Below are positions 36,848 to 46,349 of a DNA stretch of 64,000 nucleotides, piece after piece. The stretch's first letter is position 1; each line of letters begins with the position of its first letter. A model generated the notes under the pieces. The model was not told the origin of the DNA, searched no databases, and was given only the letters and a program-made list of their open reading frames with translations. The translations under genes and the position numbers were made by a program. Source of the stretch: an uncultured Butyricicoccus sp. (GTDB lineage: Bacteria > Bacillota > Clostridia > Oscillospirales > Butyricicoccaceae); assembly GCA_944376065.1 (NCBI GenBank), contig CALWBL010000005.1:1-64000 (forward strand). The letters are read 5' to 3'.

Positions 36848-37711
36848 ATGAAAGAAAAAATTATGCATGGCGTATTTGCACTTGCGGCATTAACTTCCAT
36901 CTTTGCCGTGGTGCTTATTTGCGTATTTCTGTTTGCAAGTGGAGTCCCAGCGATGCAGGAAGTGGGATTTTTAAAATTCTTGGGCGGCACAGGTTGGAAA
37001 CCAACAGCAAGTAATCCAGAGTTTGGAATTTTCCCGATGATTATTGGCTCAATTTATGTAACAGCGGGTGCGATTATCATTGGTGTACCTATTGGTGTGC
37101 TTACAGCAGTGTTTATGGCGTTTTACTGTCCCAAAAAAATATATCGTCCACTCAAATCTGCAACCGAGTTGCTGGCCGGTATCCCATCAGTAGTTTATGG
37201 TTTCTTTGGACTTGTTGTTATTGTACCTTTTCTTAGAGATTTGTTCAGGGATTATGGCTGCAAAGGTCAGTCGATTTTAGCAGCATCTATTCTGTTAGGT
37301 TTAATGATTTTGCCCACAATTATAGGTGTATCGGAATCAGCACTTAGAGCAGTGCCACAATCTTATTATGAGGGTGCAACAGCACTTGGTGCAACCCATG
37401 AAGAGGCAATTTTCCGAACTGTATTGCCAGCAGCTAAATCTGGTGTGCTTGCAGGTGTGATTTTAGGTATTGGCCGTGCAATCGGCGAAACCATGGCGGT
37501 AATTATGGTTGTCGGAAACCAGCCACGAGTTCCAGGAAGTATTTTTGATGGTGTTAGAACTCTAACTGGTAACATTGTTATGGATATGGCTTATGCAGAA
37601 GGACTTCACAGAGAAGTGCTTATTGCAACAGGTGTAGTTCTTTTTGTGTTTATCTTGATTATAAACATATCATTTTCTATTTTAAAGCGGAGGGACCCAA
37701 ATGCAGGCTGA
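36848..37711 (+). CDS. pstC: phosphate ABC transporter permease PstC
   Basis: PstC is one of the two inner permeases of the high-affinity phosphate importer. The 287-residue protein has about six helices, the PstC insertion with GGTGWKPTASNPEFGIFPMI, the LAGIPSVVYGFFGLVVIVPF segment and the EAA loop (EGATALGATHEEAIFRTVLP) that docks on PstB. AAGGTG precedes the ATG. It overlaps pstA by 11 bases. Confidence 0.96.
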   Translation: MKEKIMHGVFALAALTSIFAVVLICVFLFASGVPAMQEVGFLKFLGGTGWKPTASNPEFGIFPMIIGSIYVTAGAIIIGVPIGVLTAVFMAFYCPKKIYRPLKSATELLAGIPSVVYGFFGLVVIVPFLRDLFRDYGCKGQSILAASILLGLMILPTIIGVSESALRAVPQSYYEGATALGATHEEAIFRTVLPAAKSGVLAGVILGIGRAIGETMAVIMVVGNQPRVPGSIFDGVRTLTGNIVMDMAYAEGLHREVLIATGVVLFVFILIINISFSILKRRDPNAG

Positions 37712-38555
37712 GATTAAATCAAACCGCAAAAGACCATTAAGCGTAATATTAAAAATATTAGTTATTGCGGCTGCATGTGTAACTTTCGCGGCACTTATTT
37801 TTCTTATTGTTTATATTCTTATAAATGGTATTCCTTACTTAAAACCTTCTTTGTTTGCTCTTGAATATAATTCAGAAAATGTATCTATGTTCCCAGCGAT
37901 TATAAACACACTTCAAATGACCGTCCTTGCGCTGATTATTGCAGTGCCGCTTGGTGTGTTCACTGCTGTCTATCTGGTAGAATATGCTAAAAAGGGCAGT
38001 AAACTTGTCGAAGTGATTCGTATGACAGCAGAAACCCTTTCAGGTATTCCATCTATTGTTTATGGTTTGTTTGGCATGCTGTTTTTTGTTCAGCGTTTGC
38101 ACATGGGATTATCTCTTATTTCAGGTGCCTTAACAGTTGCAATTATGATTTTGCCACTGGTTATCCGTACAACTGAAGAAGCTCTTATTTCAGTTCCTCA
38201 AATGTACCGTGAGGCATCATTTGGTCTTGGTGCAGGCAGATTGCGTACAGTATTTAGAGCAGTTCTTCCAAGTGCTGTTCCAGGCATATTAGCAGGTGTA
38301 ATCCTTGCTATTGGTCGTATTGTTGGCGAAACAGCAGCTCTTATCTATACTGCAGGTACTGTTGCAGAAATTGCAGTCGGAAAGGACTTCCTTTTAGATT
38401 CCACTCGCACATTAGCTGTACATATGTATATACTTTCAAGTGAAGGTTTCCATACAGGTGAGGCTTATGCAACTGGTGTTGTACTGCTGATAATGGTATT
38501 TGCAATAAATGCTTTGAGCAATATTGCTGCAAAGAAAATTGGTGTTAACAAGTAA
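37701..38555 (+). CDS. pstA: phosphate ABC transporter permease PstA
   Basis: PstA is the second permease of the phosphate importer. The 284-residue protein has six predicted helices, ETLSGIPSIVYGLFGMLFFV, and the EAA loop (REASFGLGAGRLRTVFRAVLP). GGAGGG inside the end of pstC serves its start, so the two are coupled. It is followed by pstB after 28 bases. Confidence 0.96.
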   Translation: MQAEIKSNRKRPLSVILKILVIAAACVTFAALIFLIVYILINGIPYLKPSLFALEYNSENVSMFPAIINTLQMTVLALIIAVPLGVFTAVYLVEYAKKGSKLVEVIRMTAETLSGIPSIVYGLFGMLFFVQRLHMGLSLISGALTVAIMILPLVIRTTEEALISVPQMYREASFGLGAGRLRTVFRAVLPSAVPGILAGVILAIGRIVGETAALIYTAGTVAEIAVGKDFLLDSTRTLAVHMYILSSEGFHTGEAYATGVVLLIMVFAINALSNIAAKKIGVNK

Positions 38556-38583
38556 CAAGCAATACGGAGGATAATTTTGCGTT

Positions 38584-39336
38584 ATGGATAAAATTACAGT
38601 TGAAAACGTTGACTTACACTATGGTAAGTTTCATGCACTAAAAGATATTTCTCTAAACATTCCAGCACAAGAAATAACTGCTTTTATAGGTCCATCTGGC
38701 TGTGGTAAATCCACACTTTTAAAGTCACTAAACCGTATGAATGACCTTGTCGAAGGCTGTGTTATAACAGGCAGCATCAAACTTGATGGTCAAGATATAT
38801 ATGATAAAAATGTAGATGTAAGTGAACTAAGGCGCAGGGTTGGTATGGTTTTCCAAAAACCAAATCCATTTCCAATGTCTATTTATGATAATGTAGCTTA
38901 TGGTCCTAGAACTCATGGAATTAAAAACCGAGCTAAATTAGATGAAATAGTAGAAAAAAGTTTAAAACAAGCCGCTATTTGGGACGAAGTAAAGGACAGA
39001 TTAAATAAAAATGCTCTTGGTATGTCCGGTGGTCAGCAGCAGCGTCTTTGTATAGCTCGTGCACTTGCAACAACTCCAGAGGTTCTTCTTATGGACGAGC
39101 CAACTTCGGCTCTTGACCCAATCTCAACAGCTAAAATTGAAGACCTTGTATTAGAGCTTAAAAAGGATTATACTATCGTCATAGTGACACATAATATGCA
39201 GCAGGCAACTCGTATTTCGGATAAAACCGCATTTTTCCTCATGGGCGAAGTTGTCGAAATGGATGATACAGATACTTTGTTCTCTGTTCCAAAGGATAAA
39301 CGTACAGAGGATTACATTACAGGAAGATTCGGGTGA
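38584..39336 (+). CDS. pstB: phosphate ABC transporter ATPase PstB
   Basis: PstB powers phosphate uptake. The 250-residue ATPase shows Walker [10 protein letters not shown] at 36-44, [15 protein letters not shown], Walker [13 protein letters not shown] and the switch His in VTHNM, with the family-specific GRTHGIK-like loop (PRTHGIKN) and C-terminal EDYITGRFG. The GGAGG site is 13 bases from the ATG, rather far, which might lower translation. It ends 7 bases before phoU. Confidence 0.97.
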   Translation: MDKITVENVDLHYGKFHALKDISLNIPAQEITAFIGPSGCGKSTLLKSLNRMNDLVEGCVITGSIKLDGQDIYDKNVDVSELRRRVGMVFQKPNPFPMSIYDNVAYGPRTHGIKNRAKLDEIVEKSLKQAAIWDEVKDRLNKNALGMSGGQQQRLCIARALATTPEVLLMDEPTSALDPISTAKIEDLVLELKKDYTIVIVTHNMQQATRISDKTAFFLMGEVVEMDDTDTLFSVPKDKRTEDYITGRFG

Positions 39337-39343
39337 TATAATT

Positions 39344-39997
39344 ATGAGAAACCGTTTTGAAGCACAACTACATAACTTAAATGAGCAGATTATAACAATG
39401 GGAGCAATGGTGGAATCAGCTATTGCATCAGCTGCTCGTGCACTTGAAAACAGAGATATTAAACTAGCGCAAAAAGTTGCAAATTCGGATAATGTAATCG
39501 ATGAAAAAGAGCGTGAAATCGAGCATATTTGCCTTAAACTGCTTATGCAGCAACAGCCGGTTGCATCAGATTTGCGTATGATTTCTGCAGCTATGAAGAT
39601 GATTACTGATATCGAACGTGTTGGCGACCAAGCAGCTGATATCGCACAGTTAACCGTTATGCTTTGTGAGCAGAATGCAGTGCTTATTACTGCATCTGAG
39701 CTTAAAGAAATGGCTAAATCTACTATACACATGGTAAGTGGTGCTATTGATGCCTTTGTTCGCAAAGATATTGCTCTTGTGCATGAAGTCATTGCTTATG
39801 ATGATGTGGTTGACGAGCAGTTTAATAACATTCGTACAAAGCTAATAAATAGTATTCGTGAAAATGAAAATACTGGTGAAAACGCTGTTGATGAAATGAT
39901 GATTTCAAAGTATTTTGAGCGTATTGGTGACCATGCTGTAAATATTGCAGAATGGGTGGAGTTTTCTTTAACCGGAAAGCTCAAGCATGAGGAATAA
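39344..39997 (+). CDS. phoU: PhoU, phosphate signalling protein
   Basis: PhoU links the Pst transporter to the PhoR kinase and prevents phosphate-regulon expression when phosphate is plentiful. The 217-residue protein has two PhoU three-helix repeats (residues 8-95 and about 112-205), each with metal-binding acidic motifs (E..ADIAQLT; FERIGDHAVNIAEW). The ATG at 39344, matching the usual MRNRFE start, follows the pstB stop by 7 bases; a longer frame would lie inside pstB. The ribosome binding site (GGGTGAT) is weak. Confidence 0.95.
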   Translation: MRNRFEAQLHNLNEQIITMGAMVESAIASAARALENRDIKLAQKVANSDNVIDEKEREIEHICLKLLMQQQPVASDLRMISAAMKMITDIERVGDQAADIAQLTVMLCEQNAVLITASELKEMAKSTIHMVSGAIDAFVRKDIALVHEVIAYDDVVDEQFNNIRTKLINSIRENENTGENAVDEMMISKYFERIGDHAVNIAEWVEFSLTGKLKHEE

Positions 39998-40033
39998 AAA
40001 TTGCTGTTATTTTAGAAAGGGCGAAAGTACTAA

Positions 40034-40714
40034 ATGCAGATAATTTTTTGTGTGGAAGATGATGAAAATATTCGTGAATTAGTTGTTTATGCACTAAAAG
40101 CAAGCGGATTTGCAGCAGAAGGGTTTGCTGATGCTAACTCTTTTTATGCAAGGCTTGAGGAGCAAGTACCTTCGCTTGTTTTGCTCGATGTTATGCTACC
40201 AGGCGATGATGGTATGAAAGTGCTTAGTAAAATTCGCAAAAATGCACGTTTTTCAAATTTGCCAGTTATTATGCTAACAGCTAAAAATACAGAATATGAT
40301 AAAGTTTGTGGTCTTGACCATGGTGCTGATGACTACGTTACAAAACCTTTTGGAGTAATGGAACTTATGGCTCGTATTAAAGCGGTTTTACGCAGAACAG
40401 AGCAAAAAAAATCTCCTGAGATTTTAACTCTTGGAAGTATAGCACTTGATGCTGGAAGAAGAAATGTAACTGTTGCATCTAAAGAAGTTATACTTACATT
40501 CAAAGAATTTGAACTTTTGCAATACTTCATGCAAAATGCAGGTTTAGTACTTTCTCGTGAAAAAATTATGGCTGCGGTTTGGGGATTTGATTTTGAGGGT
40601 GAAAGCCGTACAGTTGATATGCATGTTAAAACACTGAGGAAAAAGCTAGGCGACGCAGGTAGTATGATTGGTACTGTTCGCGGAGTAGGCTATAAGATAA
40701 GTGGAGATAACTAA
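40034..40714 (+). CDS. phoP: PhoP/PhoB family response regulator
   Basis: The 226-residue protein has a receiver domain (acidic Glu8, Asp9 and Asp10; phospho-acceptor Asp52; Lys104 in KPFG) and an OmpR-type winged helix (about 130-225; REKIMAAVWGFDFEGESRTVDMHVKTLRKKLG). Its place after pstSCAB-phoU and before a kinase marks it as the Pho regulon activator, and the PhoP box upstream of pstS is its likely target. GAAAGGGCG precedes the ATG. Confidence 0.93.
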   Translation: MQIIFCVEDDENIRELVVYALKASGFAAEGFADANSFYARLEEQVPSLVLLDVMLPGDDGMKVLSKIRKNARFSNLPVIMLTAKNTEYDKVCGLDHGADDYVTKPFGVMELMARIKAVLRRTEQKKSPEILTLGSIALDAGRRNVTVASKEVILTFKEFELLQYFMQNAGLVLSREKIMAAVWGFDFEGESRTVDMHVKTLRKKLGDAGSMIGTVRGVGYKISGDN

Positions 40715-40738
40715 GCACCTAATGAAAAGGAGGAAACA

Positions 40739-42448
40739 ATGAAAAAATACATAAATTTATGTATGTGTTTGCTCGCAATAGCTACTTGTATTGTTACTTT
40801 TGTAGCAACGCTTGCGGTAAGTTATCAAACTGCACTTGCACGAATGGAAACAGAGACCATGCGTCAAGCATCACTTGTTGCAGCTGGACTTGAGCATATA
40901 GACGCATTAAATAACACTCAGAGACAAGCATATCTTCATGCAGTAGGTAAAAGTGACCGCTCTCGTGTTACTGTTATTGAGCAAGATGGCACTGTTATTT
41001 ATGATTCAAACTATGATTCAAAACAAATGGAAAACCATATCGAGCGTCCAGAGGTCGATGAGGCAATACATAATGGAACAGGTGAGTCGTCAAGAACATC
41101 TGCAACATTAGGTCAGCAGACATATTATGTTGCAAAGCTGCTATCTAATGGACAGATTCTACGTGTGTCTAACACAACTGACCTTGTAACTGATGATTTA
41201 CAGCGTGCTATTCCTCCACTTGTGCTTATTATCCTTGTTCTGGTAGCTTTAAGTATATGGCTTGCAAATTACCTAACTCACAGACTTGTTAGACCAATTA
41301 ACACTTTAAAGCTGGATAATCCGAGCCAAAATGATATTTATGTGGAAATATCCCCGCTTCTTCATAAAATTCATGCTCAAAACGAAGAACTTCAGAAACA
41401 AATAGATAAAATGCGTCATCAAAAAGTAGAGCTTGAGGCTATTACTTCTAATATGTCTGAAGGTATGGTGGTTCTTGATAAAGAGCTTAAAATTTTATCC
41501 GTAAACCAAGCTGCTATGAGATTATTAGGTGCAGCTTTACAGGATTTTGCAGGTAAGGGTCTTATAACTCTTAGTCGCGACCAAGTTTTAAATCGTAGGG
41601 CAAGTGAGGCAATAAAGGGCAGAAAAACCGAACATAGAATGGAAAATCAAAATGGCAGACAATTACAAATTTTTTGTAATCCTGTTCAGGCTGATGGTCA
41701 AGTTAGAGGTTGTGTGCTGCTTATAGTTGATATTTCTGAAAAATATGTAGCAGAAAAAAGTCGCAGAGAGTTTACGGCTAATGTATCACATGAACTTAAA
41801 ACCCCTCTTACCTCAATTTCTGGTTATGCAGAAATGATTTCTAACGGAATGGCTCAACCCAAAGACATAAGCGGGTTTGCTGAAAAAATTCATGCAGAGG
41901 CAGGCAGATTGCTTGTGCTTGTAGATGATATTATCAAGCTATCTCAGCTAGACGAACGAGCGCCTATGACTGTTCAGTTTGAAAAGGTAGACTTAAAAAA
42001 GTTACTTGAAAGTGTTAGCAGTCAGATGAGAGATTATGCTGAAAAAAAGCAAGTTAAAATTCATGTGCAGGCTGAAGATGTTATAGCCAATGGTGTTCCT
42101 CGTATGTTGGAAGAAGCTGTGCAGAATCTTTGTTCAAATGCAATTAAATATAACCGTGCAAAAGGCAATGTATGGCTGAGAGTTACTAAATGTGGTGATA
42201 TGGTCTATATTGAGGTCAAAGATGATGGAATTGGTATTGCAAAGCAAGACCAAGAACGTATTTTTGAAAGATTTTATCGCGCAGATAAAAGCCATAGCAA
42301 AACCATTGAAGGTACAGGTTTAGGTCTGGCAATTGTAAGACATATTGCTCAGTTACATGGTGGCAGTGTAGGAGTTCAATCCGAAGAGGGTAAAGGAAGC
42401 GTATTCACCATGAGTTTACCTCAAAACCCTAATATATTAAACGAATAA
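40739..42448 (+). CDS. phoR: PhoR family sensor histidine kinase
   Basis: The 569-residue membrane kinase has two helices (about 6-28 and 158-178) bracketing an extracellular sensor of about 130 residues, a HAMP-like linker with coiled coil, a PAS domain (about 230-330), a HisKA domain with SHELKTPLT (phospho-acceptor His351), and HATPase motifs (N box, DDGIGIAKQD, GTGLGLAIVRHI). It should phosphorylate the adjacent PhoP when phosphate is low. AAAGGAGG lies 7 bases before the ATG. A terminator follows. Confidence 0.95.
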   Translation: MKKYINLCMCLLAIATCIVTFVATLAVSYQTALARMETETMRQASLVAAGLEHIDALNNTQRQAYLHAVGKSDRSRVTVIEQDGTVIYDSNYDSKQMENHIERPEVDEAIHNGTGESSRTSATLGQQTYYVAKLLSNGQILRVSNTTDLVTDDLQRAIPPLVLIILVLVALSIWLANYLTHRLVRPINTLKLDNPSQNDIYVEISPLLHKIHAQNEELQKQIDKMRHQKVELEAITSNMSEGMVVLDKELKILSVNQAAMRLLGAALQDFAGKGLITLSRDQVLNRRASEAIKGRKTEHRMENQNGRQLQIFCNPVQADGQVRGCVLLIVDISEKYVAEKSRREFTANVSHELKTPLTSISGYAEMISNGMAQPKDISGFAEKIHAEAGRLLVLVDDIIKLSQLDERAPMTVQFEKVDLKKLLESVSSQMRDYAEKKQVKIHVQAEDVIANGVPRMLEEAVQNLCSNAIKYNRAKGNVWLRVTKCGDMVYIEVKDDGIGIAKQDQERIFERFYRADKSHSKTIEGTGLGLAIVRHIAQLHGGSVGVQSEEGKGSVFTMSLPQNPNILNE

Positions 42449-42453
42449 TGCTT

Positions 42454-42487
42454 AAAAACACCAGAAATTGTTCTCTGGTGTTTTTTA
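42454..42487 (+). terminator. terminator of the pst-pho operon
   Basis: A 12-bp perfect stem, AAAAACACCAGA (42454-42465) with TCTGGTGTTTTT (42474-42485), has an 8-base loop and ends in a T-run, just after phoR. Confidence 0.92.
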
Positions 42488-42547
42488 TAAACATTCAATT
42501 TGTATAAATTATTGATTTTTTATTTTTAATATATAGCCTGTTGTATG

Positions 42548-42579
42548 CATATAAAATGAATAATTATTCATTTTATATG
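42548..42579. promoter_or_regulatory. 32-bp perfect palindrome containing an ArgR (ARG) box
   Basis: All 16 base pairs of the palindrome centred on AATT (42562-42565) match. Its core AATGAATAATTATTCATT (42555-42572) fits the arginine repressor consensus (TGAAT-N4-ATTCA) at every constrained position. It lies 83 bp upstream of the transporter promoter -35. No ArgR gene is in the window. Confidence 0.7.
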
Positions 42580-42654
42580 AAAATAAGCTGTATAAATAGA
42601 GTATATAAGCTAAAAAATAATAAAAAATATGCTTGTTTTTTGGAAAAACAAACC

Positions 42655-42682
42655 TTGATATTCCTTAAAAAGTGTGTATAAT
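42655..42682 (+). promoter_or_regulatory. promoter of the amino acid ABC transporter
   Basis: TTGATA (42655-42660) and a perfect TATAAT (42677-42682) lie 16 bp apart, about 70 bases before the start codon. Confidence 0.75.
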
Positions 42683-42751
42683 AGAATCTGTATGAAAAGC
42701 GGAAAATGGTAAATACTGAGTTTACCAAACTTTTTAGGAGGAAAGGAAACT

Positions 42752-43603
42752 ATGAAAAAGAAGTTTGCTCTAGCTCTTGCTGCTCTTATGATGACTGGAA
42801 CACTTGCAGCTTGTGGCTCTACAAACACAAATAATAATGCAGGTTCTGCAACAGATGGTACATCTGTAACATCCGAAACACCAAATGTTGATGCTATAAA
42901 GGAAAAGGGCGAAATCATTATGCTTACTAACGCCGCTTTCCCTCCATTTGAATATCAGGCTGATGATGGCTCTATTCAAGGTGTTGATGTTGAAATCGCT
43001 CAGGCGGTTGCTGATAAGCTAGGTGTTAATTTGAAAATCGTTGATATGGATTTTAATTCTATTACAAACTCTTTAAAGTCTGGTAAGGGTGACTTTGCTG
43101 CTGCTGGTATGACAATAACAGAAGAACGTTTAAAGCAGGTTGATTTCTCAGATGAATACGTTACTTCTTCTCAGGTAGTTGTAGTTCGCAGCGATTCAGA
43201 CTTGGAAGGTGATAAGGCTGCTATTGATGCTGCTCTGTCTGGTAAGAACATTGCGGTTCAGGAAGGAACAACTGGCGACTGGTATGCAAGCGGCGATGAA
43301 GAAAATACTGGCTCTACTATTAAAAATGCTAATGTTCTTCAATATAAGTCTGCAACTGAGGCTGGTCTGCACCTTGCAAATGGTAAGGCTGATGCTATTA
43401 TCATTGACCAGAAACCAGCAGAGGCTATTGTTGCTGCAAATGATGGCAAACTAAAGATACTTGATACTAAGCTGACAGATGAGCAATATGCTTTCGCTGT
43501 TCAGAAGGGTCAAGAAGATTTGCGTGATGTAATCAATGAAGTTATTGCAGAATACAAGGGCGACAAGGTTGATGAACTTATCACAAAGCATATGGGCGCA
43601 TAA
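42752..43603 (+). CDS. polar amino acid ABC transporter substrate-binding lipoprotein
   Basis: The 283-residue protein has a lipoprotein signal (LAAC, Cys21) and a family 3 solute-binding domain (about 50-283): GEIIMLTNAAFPPFEYQ, VDVEIAQAVADKLG, MDFNSITNSLKSGKGDFAAAGMTITEER and the C-terminal hinge. Such proteins bind glutamine, arginine, lysine, histidine or cystine. The upstream ArgR-type palindrome suggests arginine or a related basic amino acid. TAGGAGG precedes the ATG. A hairpin follows before the permease. Confidence 0.94.
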   Translation: MKKKFALALAALMMTGTLAACGSTNTNNNAGSATDGTSVTSETPNVDAIKEKGEIIMLTNAAFPPFEYQADDGSIQGVDVEIAQAVADKLGVNLKIVDMDFNSITNSLKSGKGDFAAAGMTITEERLKQVDFSDEYVTSSQVVVVRSDSDLEGDKAAIDAALSGKNIAVQEGTTGDWYASGDEENTGSTIKNANVLQYKSATEAGLHLANGKADAIIIDQKPAEAIVAANDGKLKILDTKLTDEQYAFAVQKGQEDLRDVINEVIAEYKGDKVDELITKHMGA

Positions 43604-43615
43604 ATAAAATGTTAC

Positions 43616-43651
43616 AGCAGGAGCTGAATTAAAAAAGCTCCTGCTATTTTT
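43616..43651 (+). terminator. intra-operon terminator between binding protein and permease
   Basis: AGCAGGAGCT (43616-43625) pairs perfectly with AGCTCCTGCT (43636-43645) around a 10-base A-rich loop and is followed by ATTTTTTG. It probably stops most transcripts, leaving the binding protein in excess over the membrane parts. Confidence 0.75.
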
Positions 43652-43688
43652 TGAGAAAGAAAAAATTTTTTGATAGGGAGAGATGTGT

Positions 43689-44408
43689 ATGAATGAATGG
43701 TTCGCCACATTAGCAGATGACTTTTACGGTGCGTTTATCGAAAGTGACCGATGGAAACTTTACTTTCAAGGTTTGGGAAAAACTCTGCAAATTGCTGCTG
43801 GTGCAGTAATTTTAGGTATTGTTATCGGCATTGTTATAGCTATTATCAAGGTATCTGCTAAACAACATTCAAATAATAGAAAATGCCCAATTATCCTTAA
43901 AATACTTGAAAAAATCTGCGATATCTATTTAACGGTAATCCGTGGCACTCCTGTCATGGTTCAGTTGCTTATTATTTATGCTGGTATCTTTGTAACGATG
44001 ACAGATGGCACAATTGCTGCTATTGTTGGTTTTGGTATTAACTCCGGTGCGTATGTCGCAGAAGTTATTAGAGCTGGTATTCAGTCTATTGACAAGGGTC
44101 AAACTGAGGCTGGTCGCTCTTTGGGTCTTACTTCTGGTCAGACAATGCGTTTAATTATACTTCCACAGGCTATTAGAAATATTTTACCAGCATTATTTAA
44201 TGAGTTTATTACTCTTTTAAAAGAAACATCTGTTGCAGGTTATGTGGCTGTTCAAGATATTCTTAAAGTGGCTACAAATATACAAAACAGAGTTTATACT
44301 ATTGCACCACTCATGATTACTGCTATATTTTATCTGGTGCTTGTGATTCTTATGACTCAAGTTCAAAAGCAAATCGAAAGGAGACTGGCACAAAGTGATA
44401 GACGTTAA
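43689..44408 (+). CDS. polar amino acid ABC transporter permease
   Basis: The 239-residue protein has about five helices and the HisM/GlnP-type EAA loop ([30 protein letters not shown]). It should form the homodimeric channel of the importer. The ATG at 43689 is better than one two codons earlier because GGGAG is then 8 bases away. It overlaps the ATPase gene by 14 bases. Confidence 0.94.
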   Translation: MNEWFATLADDFYGAFIESDRWKLYFQGLGKTLQIAAGAVILGIVIGIVIAIIKVSAKQHSNNRKCPIILKILEKICDIYLTVIRGTPVMVQLLIIYAGIFVTMTDGTIAAIVGFGINSGAYVAEVIRAGIQSIDKGQTEAGRSLGLTSGQTMRLIILPQAIRNILPALFNEFITLLKETSVAGYVAVQDILKVATNIQNRVYTIAPLMITAIFYLVLVILMTQVQKQIERRLAQSDRR

Positions 44409-45117
44409 AGATTTACATAAGTATTTTGGAAAAAATGAAGTACTGAAAGGTGTAAATGAACATATCAGTAAAGGTGAAAAGGTTGTTATCATTGGTGCAT
44501 CTGGTTCTGGTAAGTCTACTTTTTTACGTTGTTTAAATCTGCTTGAGCAGCCTACATCTGGCACCATTACATTTGAAGGTACAGATATCACTGACCCTAA
44601 GCAAAATATAAATAAGTTGAGACAAAAAATGGGAATGGTTTTTCAGCAGTTTAATCTGTTTCCGCATCTATCTGTTAAAGAAAATATTAAACTTGCACCT
44701 GTAAAACTAGGTATTATGACAAATGAGCAGGCTGAAAAAAAGGCTTTGGAGCTTTTAGAACGTGTAGGTTTGCCCGACAAGGCTAATGCATATCCAAAAC
44801 AGCTTTCGGGCGGTCAACAACAAAGAATTGCAATCGCTAGAGCTTTGGCAATGAATCCAGATGTAATGCTTTTTGACGAGCCAACATCTGCACTTGATCC
44901 AGAGATGGTAGGTGAAGTTTTAGAGCTTATGAAAGAGCTTGCAGAAGAAGGAATGACAATGGTTGTTGTAACACATGAAATGGGATTTGCGCGTTCGGTT
45001 GCAACTAGAGTGCTTTTTATGGACCAAGGCGTAATCGCGGAACAAAATGAGCCAGAAGAATTTTTCACAAATCCACAGCATCCAAGATTAAGGGAGTTTT
45101 TAAGTAAGGTTTTATAA
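44395..45117 (+). CDS. polar amino acid ABC transporter ATPase (GlnQ-like)
   Basis: The 240-residue ATPase has Walker [10 protein letters not shown] at 34-42, [41 protein letters not shown] and [15 protein letters not shown], which is the GlnQ/HisP family pattern. It begins with GTG at 44395, with GGAG 11 bases upstream inside the permease gene. It completes a three-gene importer. Confidence 0.96.
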   Translation: MIDVKDLHKYFGKNEVLKGVNEHISKGEKVVIIGASGSGKSTFLRCLNLLEQPTSGTITFEGTDITDPKQNINKLRQKMGMVFQQFNLFPHLSVKENIKLAPVKLGIMTNEQAEKKALELLERVGLPDKANAYPKQLSGGQQQRIAIARALAMNPDVMLFDEPTSALDPEMVGEVLELMKELAEEGMTMVVVTHEMGFARSVATRVLFMDQGVIAEQNEPEEFFTNPQHPRLREFLSKVL

Positions 45118-45167
45118 TAAGCTGGTTTTATTTACAAATAATAGATATTTTAAAAAATGCAAATAAA

Positions 45168-45198
45168 TGACGTCGAATTTTTTTCGGCGTCTTTTTTT
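45168..45198 (+). terminator. terminator of the amino acid transporter operon
   Basis: GACGTCGAA (45168-45176) pairs with TTCGGCGTC (9 bp, one T-G pair) around a T-rich loop and is followed by seven T residues. Confidence 0.85.
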
Positions 45199-45201
45199 AT
45201 G

Positions 45202-45813
45202 AAAATAAGAATTAAGACTGTTTTTGTGGCATAGTATTAAAAAGTAAAAAATTTAAAAATCATTATGACAAAGTATCAAAAATATATTTTACAAAATTAA
45301 ATATAAATATTATTTTACAAGTTTAATCTATTAAAAATGTCAAAACACACAGTGAAAATGTTATATATAAAGAAAGTAAAAAAACTGAAAAATATATTAA
45401 AAAACTTTAAAAAATTTTTAAAAAAGTTAAATAACTTGTTTTATACTGAGCAAAAGAACTTTAAAAAGTATTAAAAAGTTTATGAAAACCTTTATTAGTC
45501 AGTTTTATAAATATCTTAAAAAACTTAAAAATACTAAGAAAATTTAAGTTTTTATGTAAAAATCATCATATAAGAGATTATAAAAATCATATTTTTGTTT
45601 AAATTATACTAATCAAAAATGCAAAAGAACCAATAAAAAGTGCAAATTCAATTTGTAAACAGTCTGTTAAAATGAACATGTAGTGAAAAGGACACTGACT
45701 AGCATACCTCTAGGAAATGTAACAAATGTAGCAATCCGTTATCGTTTCAAACATGCAAACAAGTCATACAGTCCAAATCAATAACTTTAGAAGAGAAAGG
45801 GGAAACCGAAATT
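45202..45813. other. long AT-rich non-coding region upstream of the PTS operon
   Basis: About 600 bases hold no supportable gene. Between 45230 and 45600 the sequence is an extreme run of A-tracts and T-tracts with repeated AAAAAGT and ACTTTAAAAA words, so the DNA is probably curved. Near 45648-45672 there are only weak sigma-A-like elements (TTCAAT, then TAAAAT 15 bp later). The last 100 bases before the IIB gene are more balanced and probably form the leader of the PTS transcript. Confidence 0.5.
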
Positions 45814-46290
45814 ATGCCAGACATTGTACTAACCCGAATTGATAACCGACTAATCCATGGTCAGGTTGCAACCCAGTGGTGTGGAGTTGTAGGTGCAAAC
45901 CTGCTGCTTGTTGCAAATGATGCTGTTGCAGCTGATGAGTTCCGTCAAGGTCTTATGAACATGGCAGCTCCTGCTTATGCTCAAACTCGTTTCTTCACCA
46001 TTGAAAAAACAATCAACATCATTCACAAAGCGTCGCCAAACCAGCATATTGCTATCATCTGTGAAAACCCACAAGATGTTCTAAAGCTGGTTGAGGGTGG
46101 AGTGCCAATTAAAAAGCTCAATATTGGCAATATGCACATGGCGGAAGGCAAACGTCAAGTGGCAACATCTGTTGCAGTCGATGATAATGATGTTGCAACA
46201 TTCAAACGCCTTCAGGAGCTTGGCGTAGAGCTTGAAATCAAGCGTGTTCCTGACACTCCAGCAGAAAGCATTGATAAGCTATTTAAGTAA
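45814..46290 (+). CDS. PTS mannose/fructose/GalNAc family IIB component
   Basis: IIB carries the phosphoryl group from IIA to the incoming sugar. The 158-residue protein has the active-site stretch RIDNRLIHGQV with phospho-acceptor His15, and IKKLNIGNMHM and RVPDTPAESI typical of the GalNAc/hyaluronate-associated AgaV-like branch. GAAAGGGG precedes the ATG. It is the first gene of the IIB-IIC-IID cluster. Confidence 0.95.
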   Translation: MPDIVLTRIDNRLIHGQVATQWCGVVGANLLLVANDAVAADEFRQGLMNMAAPAYAQTRFFTIEKTINIIHKASPNQHIAIICENPQDVLKLVEGGVPIKKLNIGNMHMAEGKRQVATSVAVDDNDVATFKRLQELGVELEIKRVPDTPAESIDKLFK

Positions 46291-46349
46291 GCAATATTCT
46301 CTGCAAAATGCAGTGAAACAAAAGGGACTCTGTGGGAAAGGAGTACAAA

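Larger units (their letters stand above)
42488..42751. other. regulatory region of the amino acid transporter operon
   Basis: The 260-base gap between the pho terminator and the transporter contains a 32-bp palindrome at 42548-42579 and a sigma-A promoter at 42655-42682, both listed separately. I see no gene in it. Confidence 0.6.

Noticed and set aside
39151..39792. 213-codon frame on the minus strand across pstB-phoU
   Set aside because: Antisense shadow rich in Ser, Ile and Cys, opposite two conserved genes.
45230..45600. Repeated AAAAAGT/ACTTT words, considered as CRISPR or iterons
   Set aside because: Spacing is irregular, units are short and AT-only, and there are no conserved long repeats or cas genes.
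45690..45703. Sigma-54 promoter before the PTS genes, considered as an annotated feature
   Set aside because: GG-N10-GC spacing fits, but the flanking bases match the consensus poorly and no activator gene is present; kept only as a weak observation.
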